In this document: positions 1 to 8,260 of the stretch, piece after piece
How positions within the stretch are numbered: position 1 is the first letter of the stretch
How the letters are laid out: the number at the start of each line of letters is the position of its first letter
NCBI RefSeq assembly: GCF_022761125.1
Contig: NZ_JAKWJR010000010.1
Location: 62,001 to 126,000, forward strand
DNA: 64,000 nt
From: Nocardioides sp. SR21
Lineage (GTDB): Bacteria > Actinomycetota > Actinomycetes > Propionibacteriales > Nocardioidaceae
Direction: 5' to 3'
Program-made: the position numbers and the translations under genes
The notes under the pieces: model-generated
Seen by the model: the letters and a program-made list of their open reading frames with translations, nothing else
What the model was told of the DNA's origin: nothing
Databases searched by the model: none

Positions 1-433
1 CGGAGAACGCCAGTGCGAGCGCCTCGAGCACGGCGACGTCGGCCTTCGCGCCGAGTGCGTCGCGGAACCGGCGGACGAACTCCGAGCCGATGCGCAGCCG
101 CAGCTCGTCGACCTCCGGGTCCGGGCCGAGCAGCGCCGGCGTGACCGCGGCCGCGAGCTCGGGCGCCTCGGCCAGCCGGTTCGCCAGGTTGCGGGTCACC
201 GACCGCACCCGCGCGACGGCGTCGGCGCCCTCGGCCACCTGCTCGTCCTCGACCAGGAAGCGCCAGAACAGCTCGGCGTACAGCCGGTTCTTGGACTCGA
301 GGTAGGTGTACGCCGTGGCCGACGAGACCCCCGCGCGCTGGGCCACCATCCGGATCGTCAGGGTCTGGTGCCCGACGGCACGCAGCTCCTCACGACCGGC
401 CTCGAGGAGGCGCTCGGCGGTGGAGTTGGACAC
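1..433 (-). CDS. TetR-family transcriptional regulator (partial, C-terminus beyond window)
   Basis: This is the N-terminal part of a TetR/AcrR repressor; about 144 codons are visible and the gene runs off the left edge. The first 50 residues form the typical DNA-binding domain, with a helix-turn-helix around QRAGVSSATAYTYLESKNRLY. The GTG start at 433 is the only start that keeps the HTH at its usual distance from the N-terminus. The gene is divergent from the SnoaL-like gene at 488, and a 16-bp inverted repeat covers its own start codon, so autorepression and control of the divergent gene are likely. The ligand is unknown. Confidence 0.9.
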   Translation of the reverse strand, partial: MSNSTAERLLEAGREELRAVGHQTLTIRMVAQRAGVSSATAYTYLESKNRLYAELFWRFLVEDEQVAEGADAVARVRSVTRNLANRLAEAPELAAAVTPALLGPDPEVDELRLRIGSEFVRRFRDALGAKADVAVLEALALAFS

Positions 434-441
434 CTGTCCAA
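426..441. promoter_or_regulatory. Inverted repeat, probable TetR operator; adjacent KstR-like motif
   Basis: TTGGACA-CC-TGTCCAA is a perfect 7-bp inverted repeat with a 2-bp spacer lying over the GTG start of the TetR gene. Eighteen bases further on, 444-457 reads TAGAACGTGTTCCC, which fits the actinobacterial KstR pattern TnnAACnnGTTnnA except for the last base. The first repeat is the natural candidate for autoregulation. The second could be the -10 region of the SnoaL-like gene or a sterol-responsive site. Both roles are inferred from position and symmetry. Confidence 0.55.
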
Positions 442-487
442 TTTAGAACGTGTTCCCATTCCGGCGCAAGGCCCCTACAGTCCGGGC

Positions 488-982
488 ATGCCCACGTATG
501 CGCGCACAGAGCTCGAGTCCGCGTTCCAGCACTACCAGGACGAGGTCGCGGGGATCGCCTCCAGCGGCGAGTGGTCGCGCTTCGCCGACCTCTTCACCGA
601 GGACGCGACGTACGTCGAGCACGCGTACGGCACGTTCAACGGCCGCGAGCAGATCCGCGACTGGATCGTGCGCACGATGACGACGTTCCCCGGCAGCGAG
701 ATGCCGGGGTTCCCGATCGAGTGGTACGTCGTCGACGAGGAGCGCGGCCGGATCGTGTGCGAGGTCTGGAACGACCTGCGCGACCCCGGCGACGGCGCGC
801 GCCACGGCGCCAGCAACCTGACGATCCTCACCTACGCGGGCGACAACCTGTGGTCGTGCGAGGAGGACGTCTACAACCCGGCGACGTTCCTGCGCGCCAC
901 CCGGAAGTGGGCCAAGGTCGCAGCGACCAACGGCGAGCTCGGCGCCGACGGTGAGGCGTGGCTGGAGATGTTCGCCCGCTAG
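488..982 (+). CDS. SnoaL-like / NTF2-fold protein
   Basis: A 164-residue protein of the SnoaL-like (NTF2-fold) superfamily, which contains small polyketide cyclases, ketosteroid isomerases and hydrolases acting in a cone-shaped pocket. Typical features are the N-terminal helix followed by FADLFTEDATYVEH and the GREQIRDWI segment. The ATG at 488 is chosen because the fold begins there; an upstream in-frame extension would overlap the TetR promoter. It is divergent from TetR and convergent with the SDR operon (4-nt overlap at the 3' ends). The substrate cannot be told. Steroid or terpenoid metabolism is a guess from the neighbouring SDR and GMC genes. Confidence 0.85.
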   Translation: MPTYARTELESAFQHYQDEVAGIASSGEWSRFADLFTEDATYVEHAYGTFNGREQIRDWIVRTMTTFPGSEMPGFPIEWYVVDEERGRIVCEVWNDLRDPGDGARHGASNLTILTYAGDNLWSCEEDVYNPATFLRATRKWAKVAATNGELGADGEAWLEMFAR

Positions 983-1782
983 CTCGACGGCTCGAGCGGC
1001 GGCACCGGGATGTCGAACGACGGCGCCGTCGTACCCCCGTCGACGCGCAGCACCACGCCGGTGACCCACGACGAGGCGGGTGACGCGAGGTAGAGCGCCG
1101 CGGCCGCGATGTCGCGCGGCTGGCCGATCCGGCCCATCGGGGTGTTCTGCTCGTACGTCGACCGCAGTGCGTCGTCGTTCATCACGAAGTCCATCGCCTG
1201 GGTGGCGACGCCGCCGACGCCGATCGCGTTGACCCGCACCGTCGGCGCGAGGTCCGCGGCGAGGTTCTGCGTGATCATGTTGAGCGCGGCCTTGCCGGCG
1301 CCGTACGCGAGCATCGAGGTCATCACCAGGTCGCCGGAACGCGAGGAGATGTTGACGATCGAGCCGCCACCCTGGGTGTCGACCATCGCCTGGGCCGCGA
1401 GCTTGCTGAGCAGGAACGGCGCGACCGCGTTGAAGTGCAGTGCGGTCGTGAGGTAGCGCTGCGACGTCTGCATGGCCGGGCGCGGCAGGCTGCCGCCGGC
1501 GTTGTTGACCAGGATCGACAGCCTGCCGAAGCGCTCGACCGTGGCCGTCACCAGCCGCTCGAGGTCCTCATCGACCATCACGTCGGCGACCACCGCGAGG
1601 CCGGCGCGGCCCGTCGCCTCGATCGCCCGGACGGTCTCGTCGAGGTCCGCCTGGGTGCGCGACGCGACCACGACGTCGGCGCCCGCCTCGGCGAACGCCA
1701 CCGCGATCGCGCGGCCGATCCCGGCGCCGCCGCCGGTCACGATCGCGACCTGGTCGGTCAGCCGGAAGTCGTCGAGGATCAC
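979..1782 (-). CDS. SDR-family NAD(P)-dependent oxidoreductase
   Basis: A 267-residue classical short-chain dehydrogenase/reductase. It has the cofactor motif TGGGAGIG near residue 17, NNAG near residue 91, the catalytic serine in NISSRSG and the YxxxK pair in YGAGKAA. The C-terminal WVTGVVLRVDGG is typical of FabG-like members. It is the last gene of a four-gene minus-strand operon (GMC oxidoreductase, VOC, SDR, SDR) and its ATG overlaps the stop of the preceding SDR (ATGA). It probably interconverts a hydroxyl and a ketone on the compound handled by the operon; the substrate is not predictable. Confidence 0.92.
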   Translation of the reverse strand: MILDDFRLTDQVAIVTGGGAGIGRAIAVAFAEAGADVVVASRTQADLDETVRAIEATGRAGLAVVADVMVDEDLERLVTATVERFGRLSILVNNAGGSLPRPAMQTSQRYLTTALHFNAVAPFLLSKLAAQAMVDTQGGGSIVNISSRSGDLVMTSMLAYGAGKAALNMITQNLAADLAPTVRVNAIGVGGVATQAMDFVMNDDALRSTYEQNTPMGRIGQPRDIAAAALYLASPASSWVTGVVLRVDGGTTAPSFDIPVPPLEPSS

Positions 1783-2573
1783 AGCGAGACCGCCTTCGCC
1801 ATCTGCGCCTTGACGAACTTGATGGCCGTCTTCGGCATCACCTTGATCGCGATGCTCATCAGCCTCGCGTCGGCGCCGACGTAGATGTGCAGCCGGTCCC
1901 TCTCGATCCCGTCGACCATGATCCGCGCGGCCTTGTCGGGCGGGGTCATCCGGACGCTGCCCTCCTCGCCGGTGGGTGCGTCGACGCCGGAGTTCGTGGT
2001 GATCTCGGTGGCGATGGCACCGGGCATGATCACGGAGACAGCGACGTTCGTGTCGAGCAGCTCGGCGTACAGGCCCTCGGTGAACAGCTTCACCGCGGCC
2101 TTGCTGGCGCCGTACATCGTCTGGCCGGGGAACGGGAAGAAGCCGCCCATGCTCGCGACGTTCGCGAGGTGCGCCTCTGGCCGCTCGACGAGCAGCGGCA
2201 GGAACGCGCGGGTCATGTGCACGGTGCCCATCAGGTTGATGTCGAGGACCCGCCGGATCGCGGCGTCGTCGAGCTCGGTGACCGGCAGGAACGGCTGGAT
2301 CACCCCGGCGTTGTTGAGCAGGCCGTCGACCGCGCCGTGCACCGCGACGACCGTGTCGGGCAGCGCCTCGACGCCGGACTGGTCGGTGATGTCGAGGACG
2401 TGCGTCGACAGCCGGTCGGGCGCACCCGCCAGCCGCGCGGTCTCCTCGAGCCCGGCCGCGCTCACGTCGACCGCGGCGACCCGGGCACCGCGGCCGAGCA
2501 TCAGCAGCACCAGCTCCCGGCCCATCCCGTTGCCCGCGCCGGTGACCACCCAGACCTTGTCGCGAATCCGCAT
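1779..2573 (-). CDS. SDR-family oxidoreductase
   Basis: A 264-residue classical SDR with TGAGNGMG at the N-terminus, LLNNAG, the serine in ANVASMGG and YGASKAA as the catalytic Tyr/Lys pair. The C-terminal part (ERDRLHIYVGADARL) resembles SDRs that keep a hydrophobic C-terminal helix and act on lipophilic substrates. The ATG at 2573 directly precedes the Rossmann strand. It is translationally coupled to the downstream SDR by a 4-nt overlap. Two different SDRs plus a GMC oxidase in one operon suggest stepwise oxidation of a sterol- or terpene-like alcohol (inference). Confidence 0.9.
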   Translation of the reverse strand: MRIRDKVWVVTGAGNGMGRELVLLMLGRGARVAAVDVSAAGLEETARLAGAPDRLSTHVLDITDQSGVEALPDTVVAVHGAVDGLLNNAGVIQPFLPVTELDDAAIRRVLDINLMGTVHMTRAFLPLLVERPEAHLANVASMGGFFPFPGQTMYGASKAAVKLFTEGLYAELLDTNVAVSVIMPGAIATEITTNSGVDAPTGEEGSVRMTPPDKAARIMVDGIERDRLHIYVGADARLMSIAIKVMPKTAIKFVKAQMAKAVSL

Positions 2574-2590
2574 GGCGGGAGTATGGCGAA

Positions 2591-2965
2591 CTAGCCCTTC
2601 GGCTCGAAGACCTCGACCAGGTTGCCGGCCGGGTCGGTCACCAGGACCTGGCGTCCGCCCGGACCCGAGACGACGTCGCTGCGGAACGGCACCCCGGCCG
2701 CGTCGAGCCGCTCCATCTCGGCCTCCAGGTCGTCGACCACGATGAGGATCCGGTTGCGCCCCGGCACGTTCATGTCGGAGGGCGTGGACCTCGCCCCCGA
2801 GCTCGGCGGCCCGGACACCAGCAGCCGGATCGGTCCGCGGACGACGTCCGCGAACGCCGGCGCGACGTTGCTGTTCACGCTGAACCCGAAGTGGGTCACG
2901 TAGAAGTCGACCGACGCCTGCACGTCGTCGACCACGTAGCGGATGGAGGCACGCTCGTCGGTCAT
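2591..2965 (-). CDS. VOC-family (glyoxalase/extradiol-fold) protein
   Basis: A 124-residue single-domain vicinal-oxygen-chelate protein. Two beta-alpha-beta-beta-beta halves are visible: residues 1-60, beginning SIRYVVDDVQASVDFYVTHFG, and residues 70-124, ending VLVTDPAGNLVEVFEPKG. The final Glu matches the usual metal-binding position, whereas the first metal position is Tyr rather than His, so metal binding is uncertain. It is the second gene of the minus-strand oxidoreductase operon, 12 bp after the GMC gene. Isomerase, dioxygenase or binding roles are all possible. Confidence 0.85.
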   Translation of the reverse strand: MTDERASIRYVVDDVQASVDFYVTHFGFSVNSNVAPAFADVVRGPIRLLVSGPPSSGARSTPSDMNVPGRNRILIVVDDLEAEMERLDAAGVPFRSDVVSGPGGRQVLVTDPAGNLVEVFEPKG

Positions 2966-2977
2966 GACTCCAGTGGG

Positions 2978-4657
2978 TCACGCCGTCGGCGCGTTGTCGA
3001 GCCTGAGCGCGCCGGAGGCGCCCTCGGGCACGACCGGGGCGTTCGGCGGCACCGGCGCGACCGCGGCGTACGCCGCCCCGGGCGCCGGTCGCGGATCCGC
3101 CTCGCCGCGGTTCGGCCAGAGCGCCGTGGCCCGCTCGGCCAGGGCGGTGATGGTGAGCGACGGGTTCACGCCGAGGTTCGCCGTGATCGCCGAGCCGTCG
3201 ATGACGTGCAGGCCGGGGTAGCCGTGCACGCGGTGGTAGGGGTCGACGACACCGTCGTCCGCACTGAGCCCCATCACCGCGCCGCCCAGGTAGTGCGCGG
3301 TGACCGGCTTGTCGAACGGGTCGGCCAGCGAGCCGCGAGCCTCACCGTCGATGCGGTCGGCGAACATCCGGGTGATCCGGTGCGCGACCGGGATCCAGTC
3401 GGGGTTGGGCTCGCCGCGCCCGGCGCGGGTGGAGAGCCGCAGCCCGAACGGCGTGCGTCGCAGGTACGACGTCAGCGAGTTGTCGAGCGACTGCATGACC
3501 AGGATGAACGCCGTCCGCTCGGCCTTCTGCCCGCGCAGCGCGAAGCGGAGATGGTGGACCGGCCGGCGCAGCAGCATCCCGGCGAACCGGAGCGCACGCC
3601 GCGGCCCACCGTCGACCAGCGGCGCGCTGCTCGCGAGGATCGCGTCCTGGCCCGGCCCGTAGCGGCACACCTCGACGTGGGTGTGCGGCTCGGGGTGGAT
3701 CGACGCGCTGATCGCGACCCCGTCGGCCAGGTCGGTGCGCGACCGGCTGACCGCCATCAGCCCGGCCTCGGAGTTCGTCCGGCTCAGCTCGCCGAGGCGG
3801 TCCGACAGCCGCGGCAGACCACGGCGCTTCACCCGGTGCAGCAGCTCCTGGGTGCCGAGCGCGGCCGCGGAGAACACGACCTGCTCGGCCGTGTGCACCG
3901 TGCGCCCGCGACGCAGCCACCGGCCCGAGCGCACCGAGACGACGTCGTACCCGCCGCCGGCCCGTGGTGCGACGTCGACGACGGTCCGCAGCTCCTGCAC
4001 GGACGCCCCCGCGCGCTCGGCCAGGTAGAGGTAGTTGGTCAGCATCGTGTTCTTCGCGTTGTGCGGGCAGCCGCTGAAGCAGCGCGCGCAGAACGTGCAG
4101 CCGGTCCGCGCGGGACCGACGCCGCCGAAGTACGGGTCCGGCTGGGTGCGGCCGGGCTCGCCGAAGTACACGCCGACCTGCGTCGCGTGGAACGAGTCGG
4201 CCACGCCGAGGTCGGTGGCGATGCCGAGCAGCACGTCGTCGCTCGCGGTCAGCCGCGGGTTCTGCGCCGCCCCGAGCATCCGCTTCGCCTGGTCGTAGTA
4301 CGGCGCGAGCTCGCGCCTCCAGTCGGTGATGTGCGCCCACTGCGGGTCGGACCAGAACTCGTCGAGCGGCTCGTACAGCGTGTTGCCGTAGATGATCGAC
4401 CCGCCGCCCACGGCGGCCGCGCTGACGACCGTGGTCCGCCCGATCGGGCTGAACCGCATCGCACCGCGCAGCCCGAGCCGCGGCATCCAGACCATCGAGC
4501 GCGGGTCGCGGCTGCGCTCGGGGAAGTCCTCGGGTCGCCAGCGCCGGCCCGCCTCGAGCACCCCGACGCGGTAGCCCTTCTCGGTGAGCCGGAGCGCGGT
4601 GACGCTGCCGCCGAAGCCCGACCCGATCACGAGGACGTCGAAGTCGAAGCCGGTCAC
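2978..4657 (-). CDS. GMC-family FAD oxidoreductase, cholesterol-oxidase-like
   Basis: A 559-residue flavoprotein of the glucose-methanol-choline family, closest in pattern to actinobacterial cholesterol oxidase/ChoD-type proteins. The FAD dinucleotide motif GSGFGGS is near residue 12, followed by GRRW and AAAVGGGS, and the C-terminal part carries HYLGGAVMG and IDGSAITANLGVNPSLTI. The cysteine-rich stretch TGCTFCARCFSGCPHNAKNT, around residues 190-210, is typical of this subgroup. The likely reaction is FAD-dependent oxidation of a secondary alcohol. The GTG at 4657 starts immediately before the FAD motif. It is the first gene of the oxidoreductase operon. Confidence 0.9.
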   Translation of the reverse strand: MTGFDFDVLVIGSGFGGSVTALRLTEKGYRVGVLEAGRRWRPEDFPERSRDPRSMVWMPRLGLRGAMRFSPIGRTTVVSAAAVGGGSIIYGNTLYEPLDEFWSDPQWAHITDWRRELAPYYDQAKRMLGAAQNPRLTASDDVLLGIATDLGVADSFHATQVGVYFGEPGRTQPDPYFGGVGPARTGCTFCARCFSGCPHNAKNTMLTNYLYLAERAGASVQELRTVVDVAPRAGGGYDVVSVRSGRWLRRGRTVHTAEQVVFSAAALGTQELLHRVKRRGLPRLSDRLGELSRTNSEAGLMAVSRSRTDLADGVAISASIHPEPHTHVEVCRYGPGQDAILASSAPLVDGGPRRALRFAGMLLRRPVHHLRFALRGQKAERTAFILVMQSLDNSLTSYLRRTPFGLRLSTRAGRGEPNPDWIPVAHRITRMFADRIDGEARGSLADPFDKPVTAHYLGGAVMGLSADDGVVDPYHRVHGYPGLHVIDGSAITANLGVNPSLTITALAERATALWPNRGEADPRPAPGAAYAAVAPVPPNAPVVPEGASGALRLDNAPTA

Positions 4658-4674
4658 GGGCGGCAGTGTGCCAC

Positions 4675-4902
4675 TCAGTCGCGGCGCGTGACGTGCTCCT
4701 GGCGAACCCACTCGAGATAGGCGCGCGGCTTCACGTTCCCGCCGCCGTCGGCCCAGACGACGTACGCCTCCCAGCGGCCCTGGACCGTGCGCCAGTCGAG
4801 GAGGATCCCGGGCGCGCGTCCGGTCGAGGCGCCGGTGACGTTGACCCAGACGTGCTTGGGGCCGACGTGCCCCCGCTGCCCCGTCTGGTCGTTCGCCCGC
4901 AT
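4675..4902 (-). CDS. Small conserved-looking protein, probable SOS gene
   Basis: A 75-residue basic, tryptophan-rich protein that I do not recognise. It has WVNVTGASTGRAPGILLDWR in the middle and RAYLEWVRQEHVTRRD at the end, with no signal peptide or membrane segment. The ATG at 4902 lies 11 bp from a near-consensus actinobacterial LexA box on the upstream side, so the gene is probably induced by DNA damage. It ends 17 bp before the GMC start and could be read through into that operon. A role in the damage response is inferred from the promoter only. Confidence 0.75.
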   Translation of the reverse strand: MRANDQTGQRGHVGPKHVWVNVTGASTGRAPGILLDWRTVQGRWEAYVVWADGGGNVKPRAYLEWVRQEHVTRRD

Positions 4903-4912
4903 CCGAGAAGAA

Positions 4913-4928
4913 TAGAACATATGTTCGA
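4913..4928. promoter_or_regulatory. LexA (SOS) box
   Basis: TAGAACATATGTTCGA differs from the actinobacterial/mycobacterial SOS consensus TCGAACnnnnGTTCGA at one base. The core GAACATATGTTC (4915-4926) is a perfect palindrome. It sits just upstream of the 75-residue gene on the minus strand and about 40-100 bp upstream of the phosphatase gene on the plus strand. Its position over the minus-strand promoter makes LexA repression of that gene the simplest reading. Confidence 0.75.
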
Positions 4929-5029
4929 ATCCGGGCGAGTGGCCTCCGCAGATCGCGATCGACTGGATAATGCGGATCATCGACAGGGCGCCGAGAGAGA
5001 CTCGTGAGGTGGCAGGCGAGGTAGGACCG

Positions 5030-7135
5030 GTGACGCGGCACCCCGTGGACCCGGTCGAGCGCGTCTGGTGGCTGGTCGGGCTGGCCGTGGTCGCGATGCT
5101 CGCCGTCACCGACTTCGTCTCGGGCCGGCAGATCAACGGCGCGTACGGCGTCGGGGCCGTCATCGCTGCGTTCTGGTGCAGCCCGCGGCGCACGCTGGTG
5201 GTCGCCGTCGTCGCGTCGGTCGCCTCCGTCGCCTCCGGGGTCTGGAACGACGACCTCGGCGAGCCCGTGTGGACGGTCCGCTTCCTCACCTGCCTCCTGC
5301 TCTGCGCGGTCGCGCTGGCGACGGCGCACACCAACCAGCGCCGGCGCCGGCAGGTCGAGCGCATCCAGCTGCTCGCGCAGCAGGTCCTCGACGCGTTGGC
5401 CGTCGAGCTGACCGGCGCGCGGACCGTGACGGAGGTGGCGGACGGGTTCGTCAGCCACGCCGTGAGGGTCCTGGGCGCGAAGTCGGCGATGGTGCTGTCG
5501 CTGGACCCCGACGACATGCTGCGCGCGGTGACGTGGAACGGGCGCGGCGGCCAGGCCGCCGACCAGTTCCAGGAGGTGGCGTTGCACAGCGACCTCCCGG
5601 GCGCCGTCGCTGCCCGCGACGGCGTCGACCTGCACTACCGGACCGTGCAGGAGATCGAGACCGTCTTCCCGGCCCTCGCCGGCTACTACCCGACCGAGCT
5701 GAGCCTGCACGTGCTGCCCCTGCGCCGGGGCGACCGGACGCTCGGCCTGCTGGCGCTGACGTTCCCTCCGGGCTCGTTCGGACCGGCCGAGGACGGCTTC
5801 CTGCACTCGCTCGCCGGCGCGCTGGCCAGCGCGCTGACCCGGGCCGAGGAGCTCCAGGCGGCCGACGCCGAGACCCAGCGCACCGCGCTGCTGGCCGAGG
5901 CGTCCATGACGCTCTCCCGCAGCCTCGACATGGAGGGCACCCTCGCGGAGGTCGTGCGGCTCCTCGTCCCGAGGTTCGCGGACTGGTGCGCGGTCCAGCT
6001 GCTGCGGAACGGTGAGCTCGAGACGATCGAGATCCAGCACCGCGATCCCGAGACCACCGAGTGGGCGCGCAGCATGCGCGACGCGTTCCCCACCCGCATG
6101 GACGCAGCCACCGGCGCCCCCCAGGTCGTGCGGACCGGGACCAGCGAGATCTACCCGTTCATCCCGGCCGACCTGGTGGACGCGGCCGCGGTCAACGACG
6201 AGCACCGCGCGATCCTGCGGCGAATGGGGTTCACGAGCGCGATCGTCGCTCCGCTGAAGGGCCGGGACCGGATCCTCGGCGCCGTCACCCTGATCCACGC
6301 CGAGTCGGGACGCCGGTACGCCGAGGCGGACCTGACGTTCCTGGAGGAGATCGCCGAGCGGGTGGCCCTCGCCCTGGACACCGCCGCGACGTTCGAGCAG
6401 CAGTCCGAGCGGCTCGCGGGCGTGACGCTGATCGCCGAGGCCGCGCAGCGCGCCATCCTCGCTCCACCGCCGCCGCGGGTCGGACCCGTGGTGCTCAACG
6501 CGCGCTACATCTCCGCCGCGGTGGAGGCCCAGGTCGGCGGCGACCTGTACGAGCTGGTCGCGCGCCCCACCTCGGTGCGGCTGCTCGTGGGCGACGTACG
6601 CGGCAAGGGGCTGGGTGCCGTCCGCACCGCCACGGTCGTGCTCGGCGAGTTCCGCGCCGCCGCGGCCGGCACCGGTGACGTCGCCGAGGTCGCCCGCGAG
6701 ATCGACCGGCGGCTGGTGCCGTACCTGCCCGACATCGAGGACTTCGTCACCGGGGTGCTGGTCGACATCGACCACGACGGCCGGTTCAGCATCGCCTCGT
6801 GCGGCCACCCACCGCCGGTCCTGGTGACCGCCGCGGGCGAGGTCCGCACCATCGACCTCGACCACGCGGTCCCGCTGGGGCTCGGCGCCGACCCTCGCCC
6901 GACGCACGGCCGGCTGGGGCCGGGCGACAGCCTGCTGCTCTACACCGACGGCCTCATCGAGGCGCGCTCCCCCGACGGGTCGTTCGTCGACCCGACCCCG
7001 CTCCTCGCCGGGCTCGTCAGCGATCCGCCCGAGACCGCCCTCGACAACCTGCTCGCGTCCCTCAAGGCCGCGGCCGGGCAGGCGCTGGACGACGACCTCG
7101 CACTGCTGCTCGCCTGCTACGACCCTCGGCCCTGA
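5030..7135 (+). CDS. Membrane-anchored GAF-domain PP2C (SpoIIE/RsbU-type) serine phosphatase
   Basis: About 701 residues. Four hydrophobic segments lie in the first 90 residues, then two GAF-like sensor domains (roughly 110-260 and 280-450) and a C-terminal PP2C/SpoIIE domain with GGDLYELV, VGDVRGKGLGA, LLYTDGLIEAR and DDDLALLL, which carry the metal-binding aspartates. Such proteins dephosphorylate anti-sigma-factor antagonists in stress or partner-switching pathways. The GTG at 5030 follows GAGGTAGGA; an ATG at 4970 (20 residues longer) is possible. No partner-switching gene is nearby, so its target lies elsewhere. Confidence 0.9.
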   Translation: MTRHPVDPVERVWWLVGLAVVAMLAVTDFVSGRQINGAYGVGAVIAAFWCSPRRTLVVAVVASVASVASGVWNDDLGEPVWTVRFLTCLLLCAVALATAHTNQRRRRQVERIQLLAQQVLDALAVELTGARTVTEVADGFVSHAVRVLGAKSAMVLSLDPDDMLRAVTWNGRGGQAADQFQEVALHSDLPGAVAARDGVDLHYRTVQEIETVFPALAGYYPTELSLHVLPLRRGDRTLGLLALTFPPGSFGPAEDGFLHSLAGALASALTRAEELQAADAETQRTALLAEASMTLSRSLDMEGTLAEVVRLLVPRFADWCAVQLLRNGELETIEIQHRDPETTEWARSMRDAFPTRMDAATGAPQVVRTGTSEIYPFIPADLVDAAAVNDEHRAILRRMGFTSAIVAPLKGRDRILGAVTLIHAESGRRYAEADLTFLEEIAERVALALDTAATFEQQSERLAGVTLIAEAAQRAILAPPPPRVGPVVLNARYISAAVEAQVGGDLYELVARPTSVRLLVGDVRGKGLGAVRTATVVLGEFRAAAAGTGDVAEVAREIDRRLVPYLPDIEDFVTGVLVDIDHDGRFSIASCGHPPPVLVTAAGEVRTIDLDHAVPLGLGADPRPTHGRLGPGDSLLLYTDGLIEARSPDGSFVDPTPLLAGLVSDPPETALDNLLASLKAAAGQALDDDLALLLACYDPRP

Positions 7136-7138
7136 TCC

Positions 7139-7402
7139 TCAGTCACGGTCCGGCAGCGGCAGGCGGGCACGGAGCCAGGCCACGGTGCCTCCGGTGAGGC
7201 CACGCGCCTTCGGCCGATGACCGAGCGGCGCCACGACGAGGGCGCACTCGTCGCTCAGGAGCGACTTCGCCTCGTGGTAGATCCGCGACACGGTCTCGTC
7301 CGACTCGACGACGACGAGCCCGGGCCCCGCCTCGACCAGCTCACGCCACGGCCCGGGGGTCGCCATCACGACCTGCGCCTGCGCCGGGTCACCGAGCCAC
7401 AT
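7139..7402 (-). CDS. Hypothetical protein
   Basis: An 87-residue protein with no recognised domain. It has MWLGDPAQAQVV at the start, a central acidic/hydrophobic part (GPGLVVVESDETVSRIYHEAKSLL) and a basic C-terminus. A GTG five codons upstream (7417) is an alternative start. It converges with the phosphatase (3-bp gap) and is divergent from the alpha/beta hydrolase. No function can be assigned. Confidence 0.6.
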   Translation of the reverse strand: MWLGDPAQAQVVMATPGPWRELVEAGPGLVVVESDETVSRIYHEAKSLLSDECALVVAPLGHRPKARGLTGGTVAWLRARLPLPDRD

Positions 7403-7468
7403 CAGATGGACTGCCACGACACAGCAGTGCCCGCCCGGGGACCGGGGCGAACGTGGGACGATCCGGCG

Positions 7469-8254
7469 GTGCGGACCGACGACGGCTGGGTGACCGAGCA
7501 CCTGCTGATCGGCGGCACCCGGGTCGACTGCCGGCGCAGCACGCGCGGCGACGGCGTCCCCATCGTGCACGTCCACGGCTTCGCGATCTCCGGCACGTAC
7601 CTCCTGCCGACCGCCCGCATCCTCGCCGACCGCTGGGTCAACGTGGTCCCGGACCTGCCCGGCTACGGGCGCAGCCAGCGTCCCGGCCGCGTGCTCGACA
7701 TCCCGCAGCTGGGCGAGGCGCTGGTCGGCGTGCTCGACGCCCTCGAGATCGAGAAGGCGGTGCTGCTCGGCAACTCGATGGGCTGCCCCGTCTCCCTGGA
7801 GGTCGCCCACGCGGCTCCCGAGCGCGTGCACCGACTCGTGCTGGTCTCGCCGGCCGGCGGCGTCCAGAACCAGCCGCTGGCCAGGGCCCTCGGCCAGCTC
7901 GGCAAGGACATGTTCCTCGAGAGCCCGCGGATGTTCCCGGTCGCGGTGCCGGACTACCTCCGCTTCGGGCCGGTCAACGGGTTGCGGCTGTTCGGCGAGC
8001 TCGCCCGCTACCCGTCGCTCGAGCGCCTGGTGCACGTCCAGGTGCCGACGCTGGCGGTGCTCGGACGGCGCGACCCGCTGATCCCGACGCCCGAGCGGGT
8101 CCGCGAGGTCGCCGCGATGTCGCCCGTGCACCTGTCGGTCGCGGTCATCGACGCCGCCGCGCACGCGGTGAACTTCAGCCACCCCGACGAGCTCGCCGCG
8201 GTCGTCGGGGCCTGGCTCGACGACCCGGACCCGGCGCCGGGGCGCGCGGGCTGA
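7469..8254 (+). CDS. Alpha/beta-fold hydrolase (MhpC/BphD-like)
   Basis: A 261-residue alpha/beta hydrolase. HVHGFAISG gives the oxyanion loop, the nucleophile elbow is GNSMG, the acid lies in GRRDPLIP and the histidine in AAHAVNFSHP, so the whole catalytic triad is present. The closest families are small esterases and meta-cleavage-product (C-C bond) hydrolases. The GTG at 7469 is chosen; longer starts would run into the divergent gene's promoter. It stands alone, converging with the regulator gene at 8261. The substrate is unknown. Confidence 0.88.
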   Translation: MRTDDGWVTEHLLIGGTRVDCRRSTRGDGVPIVHVHGFAISGTYLLPTARILADRWVNVVPDLPGYGRSQRPGRVLDIPQLGEALVGVLDALEIEKAVLLGNSMGCPVSLEVAHAAPERVHRLVLVSPAGGVQNQPLARALGQLGKDMFLESPRMFPVAVPDYLRFGPVNGLRLFGELARYPSLERLVHVQVPTLAVLGRRDPLIPTPERVREVAAMSPVHLSVAVIDAAAHAVNFSHPDELAAVVGAWLDDPDPAPGRAG

Positions 8255-8260
8255 CCTGGG

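Noticed and set aside
2891-4720. A 609-codon plus-strand frame opposite the GMC oxidoreductase gene
   Set aside because: Same kind of Arg/Val/Asp/Gly-rich antisense shadow; the minus strand has clear FAD motifs.
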